NCBI RefSeq assembly: GCF_024137025.1
Contig: NZ_JAMYJR010000038.1
Location: 124,001 to 188,000, forward strand
Source of the DNA: Paractinoplanes aksuensis
GTDB lineage: Bacteria; Actinomycetota; Actinomycetes; Mycobacteriales; Micromonosporaceae
Direction of reading: 5' to 3'
DNA length: 64,000 nt
A program made the position numbers and the translations under genes. Positions 50,484-59,372 of the stretch are shown one piece after another; position 1 is the first letter of the stretch; each line of letters opens with the position of its first letter. The notes below the pieces were generated by a model that was not told the DNA's origin, made no database searches, and saw only the letters and a list, made by a program, of their open reading frames with translations.

Positions 50484-51863
50484 ATGACCCCGGACCCCGG
50501 CCGCCAGACGCTGCTCATTCTCGGCGCGAGCGGTGACCTGACGGCCCGGCTGCTCCTGCCGGGGCTGGCCGCGCTGCTCGCCACCCCCGACGCACCCGAC
50601 CTGTCGCTGGTGGGCGCGGGCATGGAGGACTGGGACGATCAGCGGTGGCGGCGCCGCGTCCACGACTCGTTCGCGACCGCCGCCGGGGGCAGTGCCCGGC
50701 CCGCCGCGGTCGCCGACCAGGCTCGCTACCTGCGCGCGGACGTGACGCAGGAGCAGGAGCTGCGCCGGCTGCTGGACTCCTGCCCGGGCCGGGTCGTCAT
50801 CTACTTCGCCCTGCCGCCGGCCGTCACCGTCGCGGCGTGTGCGGCGTTACGCGGGGCGGAGCTGCGCCCGGGGACCCGGCTGGTGCTGGAGAAGCCGTTC
50901 GGCACGGATGCCGCCGGCGCCCGCGCCCTCAACGAGATGCTGGCCCGGCTGGTGCCGGAGGACCAGATCCACCGGGTGGACCATTTCCTCGGCAAGTCGA
51001 CCGTGCTCAACATCCTGGGACTGCGGTTCGCCAACCGCATCTTCGAGCCGGTGCTGAACAACGCCCACGTCGCGGGCGTCGACATCGTGTTCGACGAAGA
51101 TCTCGCGCTCGAGGGCCGGGCGGGCTACTACGACCACGCCGGGGCGCTGCGGGACATGGTCCAGAGTCACCTGCTGCAGGTGATGGCGTTGCTGGCCATG
51201 GAGGCCCCACCCAGCTTGGACGCCCGGGAACTGCGCGACCGCAAGGCCGAGGTGCTGCGCGCCACCCGTCTGTGGGACGACGATCCGGCGGTGACCAGCC
51301 GCCGGGCCCGCTACACGGCCGGGACGATCGGCGACCGCAGGCTGCCGGCGTACGCCGACGAACCCGGTGTCGAAGCCGCCCGGCAGACCGAGACGCTGGC
51401 CGAGATCGTGCTGGCCGTCGACAACTGGCGCTGGGCCGGCGTGCCGTTCCGGCTGCGCTCGGGCAAGGCCCTGGCCGGCCGGCGCAAGGAGGCGGTCGTC
51501 ACCTTCCGACAACCGCCGCACGTCCCGGACGGGCTGCGCGGATATGAACAACCGGACCGGCTGCGCATCGGTTTCGGACCCGACCAGGTCCGCCTCGACG
51601 TCAACGTCAATGGTCCGGACGATCCGTACGTCATCGATCCGGTCACGCTGAGCGCCGATTTCGGCCCCGGTGAGCTGCCACCGTACGGCGAGGTGCTGCG
51701 CGGCGTGTTCGACGGTGATCCCACGCTGTCGGTGCGGGGCGACACCGCCGAGCAGTGCTGGCGCATCGTCGAGCCCGTCCTGACGTCCTGGCAGGGCGGG
51801 GCGGTTCCGTTACTGGAGTATCCGGCGGGCAGTGCCGGCCCCGGCGACTCATTGGTGTCCTGA
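50484..51863 (+). CDS. zwf: Glucose-6-phosphate 1-dehydrogenase
   Basis: 459 aa from ATG 50484 or 50481 (GGTGAAG upstream). Coenzyme motif LLILGASGDLTARLLLPG; LVLEKPFGTDAAGARALNEM; active-site IHRVDHFLGKSTVLNILGLR with the catalytic His; DNWRWAGVPFRLRSGKALAG. It oxidises glucose-6-phosphate to 6-phosphogluconolactone and makes NADPH. It stands apart from other pentose-phosphate genes, next to remnants of a GH65 phosphorylase, so it may be an accessory copy. Confidence 0.92.
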   Translation: MTPDPGRQTLLILGASGDLTARLLLPGLAALLATPDAPDLSLVGAGMEDWDDQRWRRRVHDSFATAAGGSARPAAVADQARYLRADVTQEQELRRLLDSCPGRVVIYFALPPAVTVAACAALRGAELRPGTRLVLEKPFGTDAAGARALNEMLARLVPEDQIHRVDHFLGKSTVLNILGLRFANRIFEPVLNNAHVAGVDIVFDEDLALEGRAGYYDHAGALRDMVQSHLLQVMALLAMEAPPSLDARELRDRKAEVLRATRLWDDDPAVTSRRARYTAGTIGDRRLPAYADEPGVEAARQTETLAEIVLAVDNWRWAGVPFRLRSGKALAGRRKEAVVTFRQPPHVPDGLRGYEQPDRLRIGFGPDQVRLDVNVNGPDDPYVIDPVTLSADFGPGELPPYGEVLRGVFDGDPTLSVRGDTAEQCWRIVEPVLTSWQGGAVPLLEYPAGSAGPGDSLVS

Positions 51864-51912
51864 CCAGGTCCGAACCCTCCTCGCCGCGGCCGGCCGTGGC
51901 GTTCCGGGTGCC

Positions 51913-52860
51913 CTATGCGGGCCCGGCCGTGGCCCGTTGCGGCGCATAGCCGGGTGGCTGCCGGGGCGCGGCCAGCAACGGCTTGAACGGCACGACCGTA
52001 CGGTGAACCGGCTCGCCCGACGCCAGCTCGCCCGTCTCGTCGTAGAGGCGCAGGGACAACCAGGTCTCGGTGTCGTCGAGCAACGTCACGCGGACCGTCT
52101 CGTGCCCGGCCTCCACCAGCAGCCGCAGACCGCGGCGACGCAGCCGGAAACGCAGACCGGTGATGCCCTCGGGCAGTCGCGGCGCCAGGGCGAGCACACT
52201 TCCTTGCTCGCGCAGCCCGCCGAACCCCTCGACGATCGCCGACCAGGCCCCGGCCAGCGAGGCCAGGTGCAACCCGTGGCCGGCGTTGGCGTGCAGGTCG
52301 CGCAGGGCCGCCTCGGAGGCGTAGTCGTGCGCGAGCTCGAGGTGGCCGGTCTCGGCGCACATCACCGCTTGCGTGCAGGCCGACAGCGAGGAAGCCCGTA
52401 CGGTGATCCGCTCGTAGTAGTCGACGTTGCAGGCCTTCTGCTCGTCGGTGAACTCCTCCGGGCACCAGTGCATCGCCAGCACCAGGTCGACCTGCTTGAT
52501 CACCTGACGGCGACAGAGCTGGAAGTACGGCGCCCGCAACATCAGCGGCTCACCCGGGTGCTCCGGGGCGAAGTCCCACGGCGCGTACCGGGTGAAACCG
52601 GTGGACTGCTGGTGCACGCCGAGCCGGTCGTCGTAGGGGATGTGCGCCGCGTCGGCCGCAGCCTGCCACGACTCGGTCTCCTCCGGCCGTACGCCGAGAC
52701 GGGCCGCCTGCGCGGGCCGGCGGGCGCAGGCGGCGACCGCCGAGCACAGGTTTCGGGCCGCCATCAGGTTGGTGAAGAGGTTGTCGTCGGTGACTCCGCT
52801 GTACTCGTCGGGACCGGTGACGCCGTCGACGTGTTTCGCCGCTTGATCAGCGTCTCCAGC
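51913..52860 (-). pseudogene. GH65 glycoside phosphorylase, C-terminal remnant
   Basis: From about 52860 down to the stop at 51913 the frame reads as the C-terminal part of a family 65 phosphorylase (trehalose, maltose or kojibiose type): KHVDGVTGPDEYSGVTDDNL (the catalytic Glu of GPDEY), FTRYAPWDFAPEHPG, QVIKQVDLVLAMHWCPEEFT, YYERITVRASSLSACTQAVM, FGGLREQGSVLALAPRLPEG. Full-length enzymes have 750-800 aa; the N-terminal 450 or so are missing. The 40 residues before the junction (from 52974) are unrelated. A truncated pseudogene is the best reading. Confidence 0.75.
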
Positions 52861-53286
52861 CCGGGATCGTGGGCTGGATCGGCCCCTTCGGCCCTGCTTC
52901 CCACCGGTCGCCGCCGGAGTCTCGAGGACGGCGCTGACCGCGGTGCAGACGATCGTGATCTGACGGGCTTTCATCTGCGCGGTGACATCCTGCGGGTAGA
53001 CGTCCCGAAGCTACGCGGCAAACTTCCGCCAGCAGCTGATCCTCCCGCATGTAGAGCGTGGGCATTCGGTCGGCGGTGGCATCCCGGCTGCAGAGCGATG
53101 TCGCCCGTCGGCTCCGCCGCGGCCAGCGCCAGCACCGAGCGTGTCGATGCGGCAAGCCGGAGGAATCTTTGCGCGAACCGTTGTTCCACGGCACCGGTTT
53201 TCGCCTCCCCGGGCAGGCCGAGGCTTCATCGACGGGCCGGCAGAGGTCCTTCCTCGCAGGCGAAGGCGGCTCGGCGCTCCCAACCG
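52861..53286 (-). pseudogene. Mixed remnants: LuxR-ATPase-like and recombinase-like fragments
   Basis: 426 bases with no intact gene. On the minus strand, 53190-53091 can be read as EQRFAQRFLRLAASTRSVLA then LAAAEPTGDIAL, like the middle of LuxR-type ATPases. In another frame, 53065-53015 reads MPTLYMREDQLLAEVCR, like the C-terminal end of serine recombinases. Both are short, so each call is weak. The region looks like joined fragments. Confidence 0.3.
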
Positions 53287-53766
53287 TCAGTGTGGCAGCT
53301 CGAACAGTTCCAGCTGAATGCCGTCGGGGTCGCGGAGATACAGAATCTTCGTTCCGGCCAGCGTCCCCGCCTCGACGCCGTCCCCGTCCTGCAGCACGAC
53401 CGGATCGGCGTTGACGTGTACGCCCAGCTCCACCAGGTCACGGTGCGCCGCGTCGAGGTCGTCGACCTCGAAACACAAGTGCATGACACCGACGTCACAA
53501 TTGCGCCCGGCGAAGGGCTCCGGCTGCGGGTTGTCGTACTGGATGAGTTCCAACAGGACGTTGTCCCCGGCCAGTGCGAACGCTGCCCGCATCGACGGGT
53601 TCTCCAGCTCGACGACCGCGCCGATCGCCGGGTTCGTGGCCGAGATCGTCACGCCGTTCGGCACAATGCCGAGTACGTCTTCGTACCACCTCACCGACCG
53701 CGCGAGATCGCTGACCGGCACCCCGATGTGATTCATTCTGCTTACTCTGCTCATGATCCCCATCAT
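53287..53766 (-). CDS. VOC-family (glyoxalase-like) protein
   Basis: 159 aa; starts at 53766, 53754 and 53736 are all possible and none has a strong ribosome site. The VOC fold is clear: MNHIGVPVSDLARSVRWYED (first metal His), VMHLCFEVDDLDAAHRDLVE (second His) and LYLRDPDGIQLELFELP (Glu ligand). Single-domain pair as in methylmalonyl-CoA epimerase-like and lactoylglutathione lyase-like proteins; reaction unknown. It is intact within a zone of broken genes. Confidence 0.85.
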   Translation of the reverse strand: MMGIMSRVSRMNHIGVPVSDLARSVRWYEDVLGIVPNGVTISATNPAIGAVVELENPSMRAAFALAGDNVLLELIQYDNPQPEPFAGRNCDVGVMHLCFEVDDLDAAHRDLVELGVHVNADPVVLQDGDGVEAGTLAGTKILYLRDPDGIQLELFELPH

Positions 53767-54172
53767 GGAAGGACGGGCCGCGCGGTGGGAGGCACAGATC
53801 TACCGCGTACGACCTGTACCACCCACCTTTGCTGACCGATGGATAATCACGTGGTAAGGAAGGGGCCTCGGTGCGGCGCGGGACCGCGTGGACCCGGTGC
53901 CGTCGGTCTGAGGAACACCTGGTTTTGCGGGTGGACCAGACACGGTCGCGACGACGTCAGCGGCGGCTTCAGCCAGTGCGCTGCTTCCGCGGAGCCGGCG
54001 TCAGCGAGCCCGTCTGGGCGGGCGTCCGCAACATCCTGACCGACGAGGAACTCGGCGCGCTGGTCGCTGTGCGGGCCTCGTCGAGCAGTCTGCGGGCGAG
54101 GTCGGTCAAGGGGCTGGACTGCATGGCGGTTTCCTGTCTCTCCGTACGCGCGGAGTTCCGGCACGAGCAGGC
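53767..54172 (-). other. Gap with a broken cupin start
   Basis: 406 bases. The only recognisable piece is the N-terminal cupin-like fragment at 53969-54124. Other frames, though open, follow no family I know. Confidence 0.45.
53969..54124 (-). pseudogene. N-terminal remnant of a small cupin-type protein
   Basis: ATG 54124 with AGGAAA upstream opens a 51-codon frame. The first 20 residues, MQSSPLTDLARRLLDEARTA, look like the start of a small actinobacterial cupin protein; after that the sequence departs and stops early. Weak call, from memory of the family pattern. Confidence 0.3.
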
Positions 54173-54619
54173 CTAGGAGGGCTGGCCGATCCACGCGTGC
54201 AACCGGCAGCGGGACACGACCTTGAGCAGGGCCGCCCGCAGCAGCGCCACGGCCCCGTTTGACGGCACGAACAGCTGCGCCTTCACGTACGCCAGGGCTT
54301 GGTGCTTACGGATGAGCGGGCGCATCTCCTGCTCGTACGCGTCCAGTGCACTCTCGATCGACCGGGGTGACCCGGCCAGGGCATCGCCCAGCGCCACCGC
54401 CCCGATCATGCCGGAGCTGGCGCCCATGCCCGAGAACAACGTCATGCACCACGCGGCGTCGCCGATGAGCACGACCCGGTCCCGGTGCCACCGCGGCATC
54501 CGGACCTGATGCACCGAGTCGAACAATGCCTCCGGCGCGCGGCGCAGGTCGGCCAGCGCCTGCGTGACGATGCCACCGGCGTCGAGGCCGGCGAAACGGC
54601 CGGCGAGATGCCGGCCCAC
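54173..54619 (-). pseudogene. C-terminal remnant of an FAD-dependent monooxygenase
   Basis: About 146 residues. FDSVHQVRMPRWHRDRVVLI, GDAAWCMTLFSGMGASSGM and LGDALAGSPRSIESALDAYE are the third FAD-binding motif and C-terminal helices of PHBH-type monooxygenases. The N-terminal Rossmann part (about 250 residues) is missing; upstream lies a kinase fragment instead. The first residues (HLAGRFAGLDAGG) mark the junction at about 54605-54610. Confidence 0.65.
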
Positions 54620-54732
54620 AGGCTGGGCCGGTAGTTGAGGTCGAACGAGACGACCGTGCCGTGGCGCCGGGCGGCGGCCATCGCCTCCTCGGCCACGGCG
54701 GCCGCGTTCTCGGACAGGGCAGCGAATGAGGT
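54601..54732 (-). pseudogene. Internal fragment of a PfkB-family sugar kinase
   Basis: SFAALSENAAAVAEEAMAAA then RRHGTVVSFDLNYRPSLWAG matches an inner stretch of 2-keto-3-deoxygluconate kinase-like PfkB proteins (the D-x-N-x-R motif is typical). Only about 44 residues remain; the substrate-binding start and the ATP-site end are absent. It joins the monooxygenase fragment directly and in another frame. Confidence 0.55.
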
Positions 54733-54740
54733 CTCGGCCG

Positions 54741-56093
54741 TCACCGGATTGCTGGGTGCCGGTCGCGCCCAGCGGGGTCGGCCTGGTGGTGTACGACGGA
54801 TCCGGCGCCCCGGGCCGCGAAATCCGTCGCCCACTGCCCAGTCATCGGCCGTGCGATCAGATAGCCCTGGACGAAGTCGCACTGGGCATCCTGGAGTTCC
54901 CGGAGCTGCTCGTCGGTTTCCACGCCCTCCGCGACCGTCCTGATGCCCAGGCTCCGGGCCAGGCCGGCGACAGCTCGCACTATCGCCCGGTTGGTGGGGT
55001 CGTCGATGTTCGCGACGAAGCTACGGTCGATCTTCAGAACGTCGATCTTGAAGTCGCGGAGCCGGGCCAGTGACGAGTACTGCGCCCCGAAATCATCGAG
55101 GTGCACCTCGACGCCGAACGCGCGGATCGCCTTCAGGGTCTCGGTGACGATGGGCCGGTCGTTCCCGAGCAGCGTTTCGGGAATTTCGATCGCTAACCGG
55201 TGGGCCGGCAGTCCGGATTCGGCGAGCGCCGCGGTGACCAGGTCCGCCGTTCCGGGCTGGGCGAACATGATGGGGGAGAGGTTCACCGCGATGGGCACCG
55301 GCGTTTGCCACTGGGCCGCCTGCGCGCAGGCGAGGCGCAGGACCCATCGATCGACCTGCGGCATCAATCCGGCCTCGCCGGCGATCTCGAGGAACTCGGC
55401 GGGACCGAGAACGCCGTGGCCGGGCCGATGCCAACGAACGAGCGCCTCCATGCGCTCGACGAAGCCGTCGCCGGCGCGCACGATCGGCTGGTAGTGGAGA
55501 CGCAACTCGCCGCGTCGCAGAGCCTGGCGGAGCCCGTTCTCGACGTCCAGTCGACGCGCGGCCCATCCGTGCAGGGCTTCGTCGAAGACCGCGCTCGCCC
55601 CGATTTCGCTTCTCTTGGCGCGATACATGGCCATGTCGGCATTGCGCAACATCTCGCCCGCGGTGTGTGAGGAGCCGTAGGCGATCCCCACGCTGCAGGA
55701 GGCGTGAACTCGCTGATCCCCGAGGTGAACGGGGCTGGTGAAGTTGTGGTGGATGCGTTCCGCGATGTCGTCCGCGCATCGACCCCGGTCGACGTCCTCG
55801 CACAGGATGACGAACTCGTCGCCGGACAGCCGTGCGACGGTGTCGCCGCTGCGGACTGCGGCGCGCAGCCGGCGGGCGGCGGTGATCAGAACGTCGTCAC
55901 CGGCCTGGTGTCCGAGACTGTCGTTGATAACCTTGAAGCGGTTGAGATCGCAGAACAGCACGGCGATCTCCGTTCCGCGGATCCGGGCCGACGCCAGCGC
56001 GGCGTCCAGCAACTCGCCGAACTGCGCGCGGTTCGGCAGGCCGGTCAGGGAATCGTGCCCGGCCTGGTGGGAGGGGAATCCACTGCTGCTCAA
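54741..56093 (-). CDS. GGDEF-EAL cyclic-di-GMP enzyme (frame-shifted from its PAS part)
   Basis: 450 aa if translation starts at TTG 56093, which has GGAG seven bases upstream. GGDEF domain about 14-170 with the variant site RLSGDEFVIL (S for first G, often active). EAL domain about 190-430 with MEALVRWHRP, VNLSP, VHLDDFGAQYSSLARL, VLKIDRSFV and TVAEGVETDEQ, so the phosphodiesterase residues look intact. The C-terminal 25 residues after YLIARPMTG are not family-like. The upstream PAS part is in another frame, so this was probably one gene; it may now be two proteins or be inactive. Confidence 0.82.
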   Translation of the reverse strand: MSSSGFPSHQAGHDSLTGLPNRAQFGELLDAALASARIRGTEIAVLFCDLNRFKVINDSLGHQAGDDVLITAARRLRAAVRSGDTVARLSGDEFVILCEDVDRGRCADDIAERIHHNFTSPVHLGDQRVHASCSVGIAYGSSHTAGEMLRNADMAMYRAKRSEIGASAVFDEALHGWAARRLDVENGLRQALRRGELRLHYQPIVRAGDGFVERMEALVRWHRPGHGVLGPAEFLEIAGEAGLMPQVDRWVLRLACAQAAQWQTPVPIAVNLSPIMFAQPGTADLVTAALAESGLPAHRLAIEIPETLLGNDRPIVTETLKAIRAFGVEVHLDDFGAQYSSLARLRDFKIDVLKIDRSFVANIDDPTNRAIVRAVAGLARSLGIRTVAEGVETDEQLRELQDAQCDFVQGYLIARPMTGQWATDFAARGAGSVVHHQADPAGRDRHPAIR

Positions 56094-56466
56094 CCACCAG
56101 CTCCACTAAGGACCGCCCTTGGACCTGCGCACCCTCCCATCCGTACATCTGCTCGGCCGCAGGGTTGAACGACGTGATGACCCCATCTTCGACGGTGAAG
56201 ATCGCCTCGGCGGCGTTCTCCACGATGGCGCGAACGGCTGCCTCGCGCCGTTGTAGGCGCTCGTAGAGCTCGGCCATCTCGGCGGAGGCGACATCGATGG
56301 ACCGTTCCAACGTGTAGCGTTCGCGATCGGCGTCGTCGTAAGCGGCCGAGACCCGGCTGAGCAGGAATCGCCACGTGGACTCCTGCGCCGGGGGAGTCTG
56401 CTCGTCCAACCGCAGACGGCGCAGGAGTGCGTGCAAGCCGCCGGCCGGGAGCTGATCGGACGTCAC
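55897..56466 (-). CDS. N-terminal PAS part of the split GGDEF-EAL protein
   Basis: 189 aa from GTG 56466, whose GTGA overlaps the FIST stop. Residues 1-70 (DQLPAGGLHALLRRLRLDEQ, ERYTLERSIDVASAEMAELY) are the helical N-terminus common in actinobacterial PAS-GGDEF-EAL proteins. Residues about 71-126 are PAS (AIVENAAEAIFTVEDGVITS, FNPAAEQMYGWEGAQVQGRS). After LVELVVE the frame is no longer homologous; the GGDEF continues in the next frame with about 70 residues (rest of PAS) missing. Confidence 0.7.
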   Translation of the reverse strand: MTSDQLPAGGLHALLRRLRLDEQTPPAQESTWRFLLSRVSAAYDDADRERYTLERSIDVASAEMAELYERLQRREAAVRAIVENAAEAIFTVEDGVITSFNPAAEQMYGWEGAQVQGRSLVELVVEQQWIPLPPGRARFPDRPAEPRAVRRVAGRRAGVGPDPRNGDRRAVLRSQPLQGYQRQSRTPGR

Positions 56467-57584
56467 GGCATCTCTCGCAAGGTCATGATCGTCATCGTCT
56501 GGTTGTGCAGCTGCGTCCGGCCGTCGCTGTTGGGTCCGATCTCGCCGTGCGAGTAGAAGCCGACGAAAGTGGTGTCGGGCGACAACTCGTCATACGCGGC
56601 TTCGACCTCCTCCTCGGTACGTTCGCCGAGCACGATCTGTCGGCCCACGCAGGAGACGCCGAACGCGAGAGCGGTCCCGGCACCGGCTTCAGCCGCGGTG
56701 CCGGCGTTGGCGGCTCCGTCGATGAGGTTGTCCAGGTTAGCCCGCATCAGCTGGGTGACGGAGCCGATCGGCACCTGTCCGGCGAAGGTCATCGATTGAG
56801 TTGCCTCGTCGATCGACAGAACGGTGCGCACGACCGGAACCGTTCGGTCGGGCGCGGCGACCGACAACGGGAACAACAGGGCGGTTCCGGGAAGACCGTC
56901 CGCCCGGTCGCCGAGATACCGCCGGTAAAGCTCCAACGCGGGCTGGCCGTCGAGCTCGTAGAGCACGCAACCTTCGGACCGGGTGACCGTGCGCCGCGGC
57001 CCGAAGATGTGCCAGCCGCCGCTGACGCCCCAGCCGGCCTCCAGCCGATCGCCGTGAAAGGTCACGATGGTCCCGTACCCGGACTGCGGCTTACCGTCGA
57101 CCAGCGTCCATGTGTCGACGAACCGGGCGCCGTCGCCGGCCAGGCCGCCGAACATCGGTACGCCCGGTGCCAGTGCGCCGAACAGCCGCTCCACCACAAG
57201 ATCCCCGTTGACGGCCTTGCCGTCGGCGATCACCATTACCGCCCGGGCGGAACGGCCGAGATCGCCGAAGGCCTCCGCGAGATCGATGGTGTCATCGATC
57301 TGAACGAGCGGAATCGATCGGCTCCGTACCCGGGTCGAGTCGAAGGTCGTGATCGACACGATGAGCCCATCGATCGACAATTCGGTATCGGCGAACGCCC
57401 CGGACGTCGAGGCGCCCGCCATGATCACGTCCGGGTACGCCTCCACCAGCTGTTCGAGGGCGGGCGAAACGGTGGTCAGCTCGGAAGAGCCGAAAGCCAG
57501 AACCACCGTACGGTCGCCTTCAGCCGCCGGGAACGGGGCCGACCATCCCGAGTCGATACTCCACCGGAGCACATCGTTGCGCAT
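56463..57584 (-). CDS. FIST-domain sensor protein (NosP-like)
   Basis: 373 aa from ATG 57584 (GAGGGG nine bases upstream). FIST_N about 15-210: RTVVLAFGSSELTTVSPALE, IMAGASTSGAFADTELSIDG, LAPGVPMFGGLAGDGARF. FIST_C to the end: GCVLYELDGQPALELYRRYL, TFAGQVPIGSVTQLMRANLD, TFVGFYSHGEIGP. FIST proteins are soluble sensors; those of the NosP kind bind haem and sense nitric oxide, and are often encoded beside cyclic-di-GMP enzymes. Here the PAS/GGDEF-EAL gene overlaps by four bases, so the pair is one operon. Haem binding is inference. Confidence 0.88.
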   Translation of the reverse strand: MRNDVLRWSIDSGWSAPFPAAEGDRTVVLAFGSSELTTVSPALEQLVEAYPDVIMAGASTSGAFADTELSIDGLIVSITTFDSTRVRSRSIPLVQIDDTIDLAEAFGDLGRSARAVMVIADGKAVNGDLVVERLFGALAPGVPMFGGLAGDGARFVDTWTLVDGKPQSGYGTIVTFHGDRLEAGWGVSGGWHIFGPRRTVTRSEGCVLYELDGQPALELYRRYLGDRADGLPGTALLFPLSVAAPDRTVPVVRTVLSIDEATQSMTFAGQVPIGSVTQLMRANLDNLIDGAANAGTAAEAGAGTALAFGVSCVGRQIVLGERTEEEVEAAYDELSPDTTFVGFYSHGEIGPNSDGRTQLHNQTMTIMTLREMP

Positions 57585-58031
57585 ATGTTCAGCACCCCTC
57601 GGCTTGCGACTGGCGAGCACCGCGACCGCACGGTGGCGCGAGATACCGTCCGCTTTCACGGTTAGCATCGGCACCCCGGGGCGGCCGGATGAGTCTTCGT
57701 ACCCGCCGGCAACAGTCCACGCCCGTCCAGCCGGCGCTCCTCTGTGGTGTGTGCACCGCGTGATCGACAGTGCCATCACTCCCGGTGTCGTCGGACGTTG
57801 GAGGCCACCACCGTGGCCCGGCGGCCGGCCAGTCGCGTCGCCGACAAGGGAGCTCGGGCTCGGATCGGGTGCGGGCCTGCTTTCCCTAATGGCGTTGGGC
57901 TCGTTGTCGAAGCTGACGTCGCCTGCGGAGAGCCGCCGGTCTCACCGGCATTGCCGGTGCCGCCGGTACAGCAGGGATGGGCACGGTGGTCAGGTCAGCA
58001 GTCGCACGTGGCAGACGGAAGGTTTCGACTG
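57585..58031. promoter_or_regulatory. Divergent region between FIST and PilZ-chemoreceptor genes
   Basis: 447 bases between starts. The open frame extends upstream of the receptor start but has no domain and no ribosome site. I see no clear repeat. It must hold promoters for both units. Confidence 0.45.
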
Positions 58032-59234
58032 ATGCTGTTGCTCATTCTTGTGGCGGCGCTGGCGGCCGGGTACACGGCCGGATGGCGGCTTCGGGGACGC
58101 GGGTTGAGGGCCTTCCTGCGAGCAATGCCGGTGACGGCCGGTGAACCTCCTATCGCGGACCTGGTTTCGGCATCGCGACATGTCACCGGCTTGGCCGCGT
58201 CGCTCGCTGAGCGGGAGCAGGAACTCGCGCACGCTCGTGTGCAGGTGCGGGACCAGGTTCTGGGCGCGGAGCGCGAGCAACGGCTGGCCGATACCCGGTT
58301 GCGACGGGGCGCGAAGGAGGCCATCGACGACACCGGCGCGGTGATTCGGGAACGGCTGCATGGTGTGGTCGAACAGATCGGGTTCGCCCGGTCCGCGGCG
58401 ACAGCGACGCACGAGCGCATCGCCGTGTCCAGCGCGGCGGCGGCGGCGATGGTGACCCGGGTCCGCGACGCGGGCGGGGCGGCTGCGGCGCTCAACGGAA
58501 GTCTGCATCAGGTCGCGGGTGTGGCCGGAGTGATTTCCGAGATCGCTGCGCAGACCCGGATGCTGGCTCTGAACGCGACGATCGAGGCGGCCCGGGCCGG
58601 TACGGACGGTAAGGGCTTCGCGGTGGTCGCCGACGAGGTTAAGAAGCTGGCGGCCACCACGGCTGAATCGACGGAGCAGATCACGCGCACGATCGCGGGC
58701 CTCGAGTCCGATGTCGGAAAGATGAGTGCGACCTTCACCGCGATCGCCGGCGACGCCGACGAGATCGAATCGGCCATGTCCGGCCTGAACACGATCGCCG
58801 ACGATCAGCGCGCGGTGGTGCATCGGCTGGACGACACCGTGGACGAGACGATGAGCAGCATCGAGGACCTCTCCGAGGTCGCCGAGCGTCTCGAACGCCG
58901 GCGCTCCTACCGGATGGCCGTGTCCGGAACCGTCACCCTGCGCACGGCATCACCACCGGAACAGATTACTGCGCATCTGCTGGACCTCAGTACCGGTGGA
59001 CTGGGCTGCATCATCTCCCACCCCGGGGCGGCGATGGACGCCGGCGAATGCGTCCGGGCCAGTATCGACCTCGAGACCGGCCAGGTCGACTTCGACGCCC
59101 ACATCGTGCGCCGCGCTCCACGTCCCGATGGGCAGACCGAACTGGGCCTGCAATTCGCCGACCCCGGCGAGCACGTGACACGGCAGGTCCAAGCCCACCT
59201 CGACGCCGTCGACAGGGGCCTGGCGTCCCGATAG
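58032..59234 (+). CDS. Methyl-accepting chemotaxis protein with C-terminal PilZ domain
   Basis: 400 aa from ATG 58032 (GGAAGG nine bases upstream). One N-terminal membrane helix (LLLILVAALAAGYTAGW) and no outer domain. Coiled-coil signalling region about 70-285 with the tip and core IAAQTRMLALNATIEAARAG, TDGKGFAVVADEVKKLAATT. From about 290 a PilZ domain: ERRRSYRMAVSGTV (RxxxR) and LLDLSTGGLGCII (DxSxxG), both cyclic-di-GMP-binding motifs intact. So the receptor can in principle read cyclic-di-GMP directly. It starts the operon-like row with the PAS receptor and CheW genes. Confidence 0.9.
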   Translation: MLLLILVAALAAGYTAGWRLRGRGLRAFLRAMPVTAGEPPIADLVSASRHVTGLAASLAEREQELAHARVQVRDQVLGAEREQRLADTRLRRGAKEAIDDTGAVIRERLHGVVEQIGFARSAATATHERIAVSSAAAAAMVTRVRDAGGAAAALNGSLHQVAGVAGVISEIAAQTRMLALNATIEAARAGTDGKGFAVVADEVKKLAATTAESTEQITRTIAGLESDVGKMSATFTAIAGDADEIESAMSGLNTIADDQRAVVHRLDDTVDETMSSIEDLSEVAERLERRRSYRMAVSGTVTLRTASPPEQITAHLLDLSTGGLGCIISHPGAAMDAGECVRASIDLETGQVDFDAHIVRRAPRPDGQTELGLQFADPGEHVTRQVQAHLDAVDRGLASR

Positions 59235-59372
59235 TCCGTGGTTCTCAGTCCTACGGCCCGGCCGGTCGGCGGCCGAACTGGCATTGCAACCGATTCCTCA
59301 CTGATCGAGTTCATCGGCGGTCGGGCCGGCGGCCGAAAGGGCTTACACAACGACCAGAACGAGGAGCAGAGC

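Noticed and set aside
52861..53286. Possible intact mobile element or integrase
   Set aside because: Only a 17-residue recombinase-like match in one frame; no catalytic part, terminal repeats or target duplication seen.
51832..53835. 667-codon open frame on the plus strand
   Set aside because: It lies opposite the GH65 remnant and VOC gene; its sequence is low in recognisable structure and has no ribosome site.
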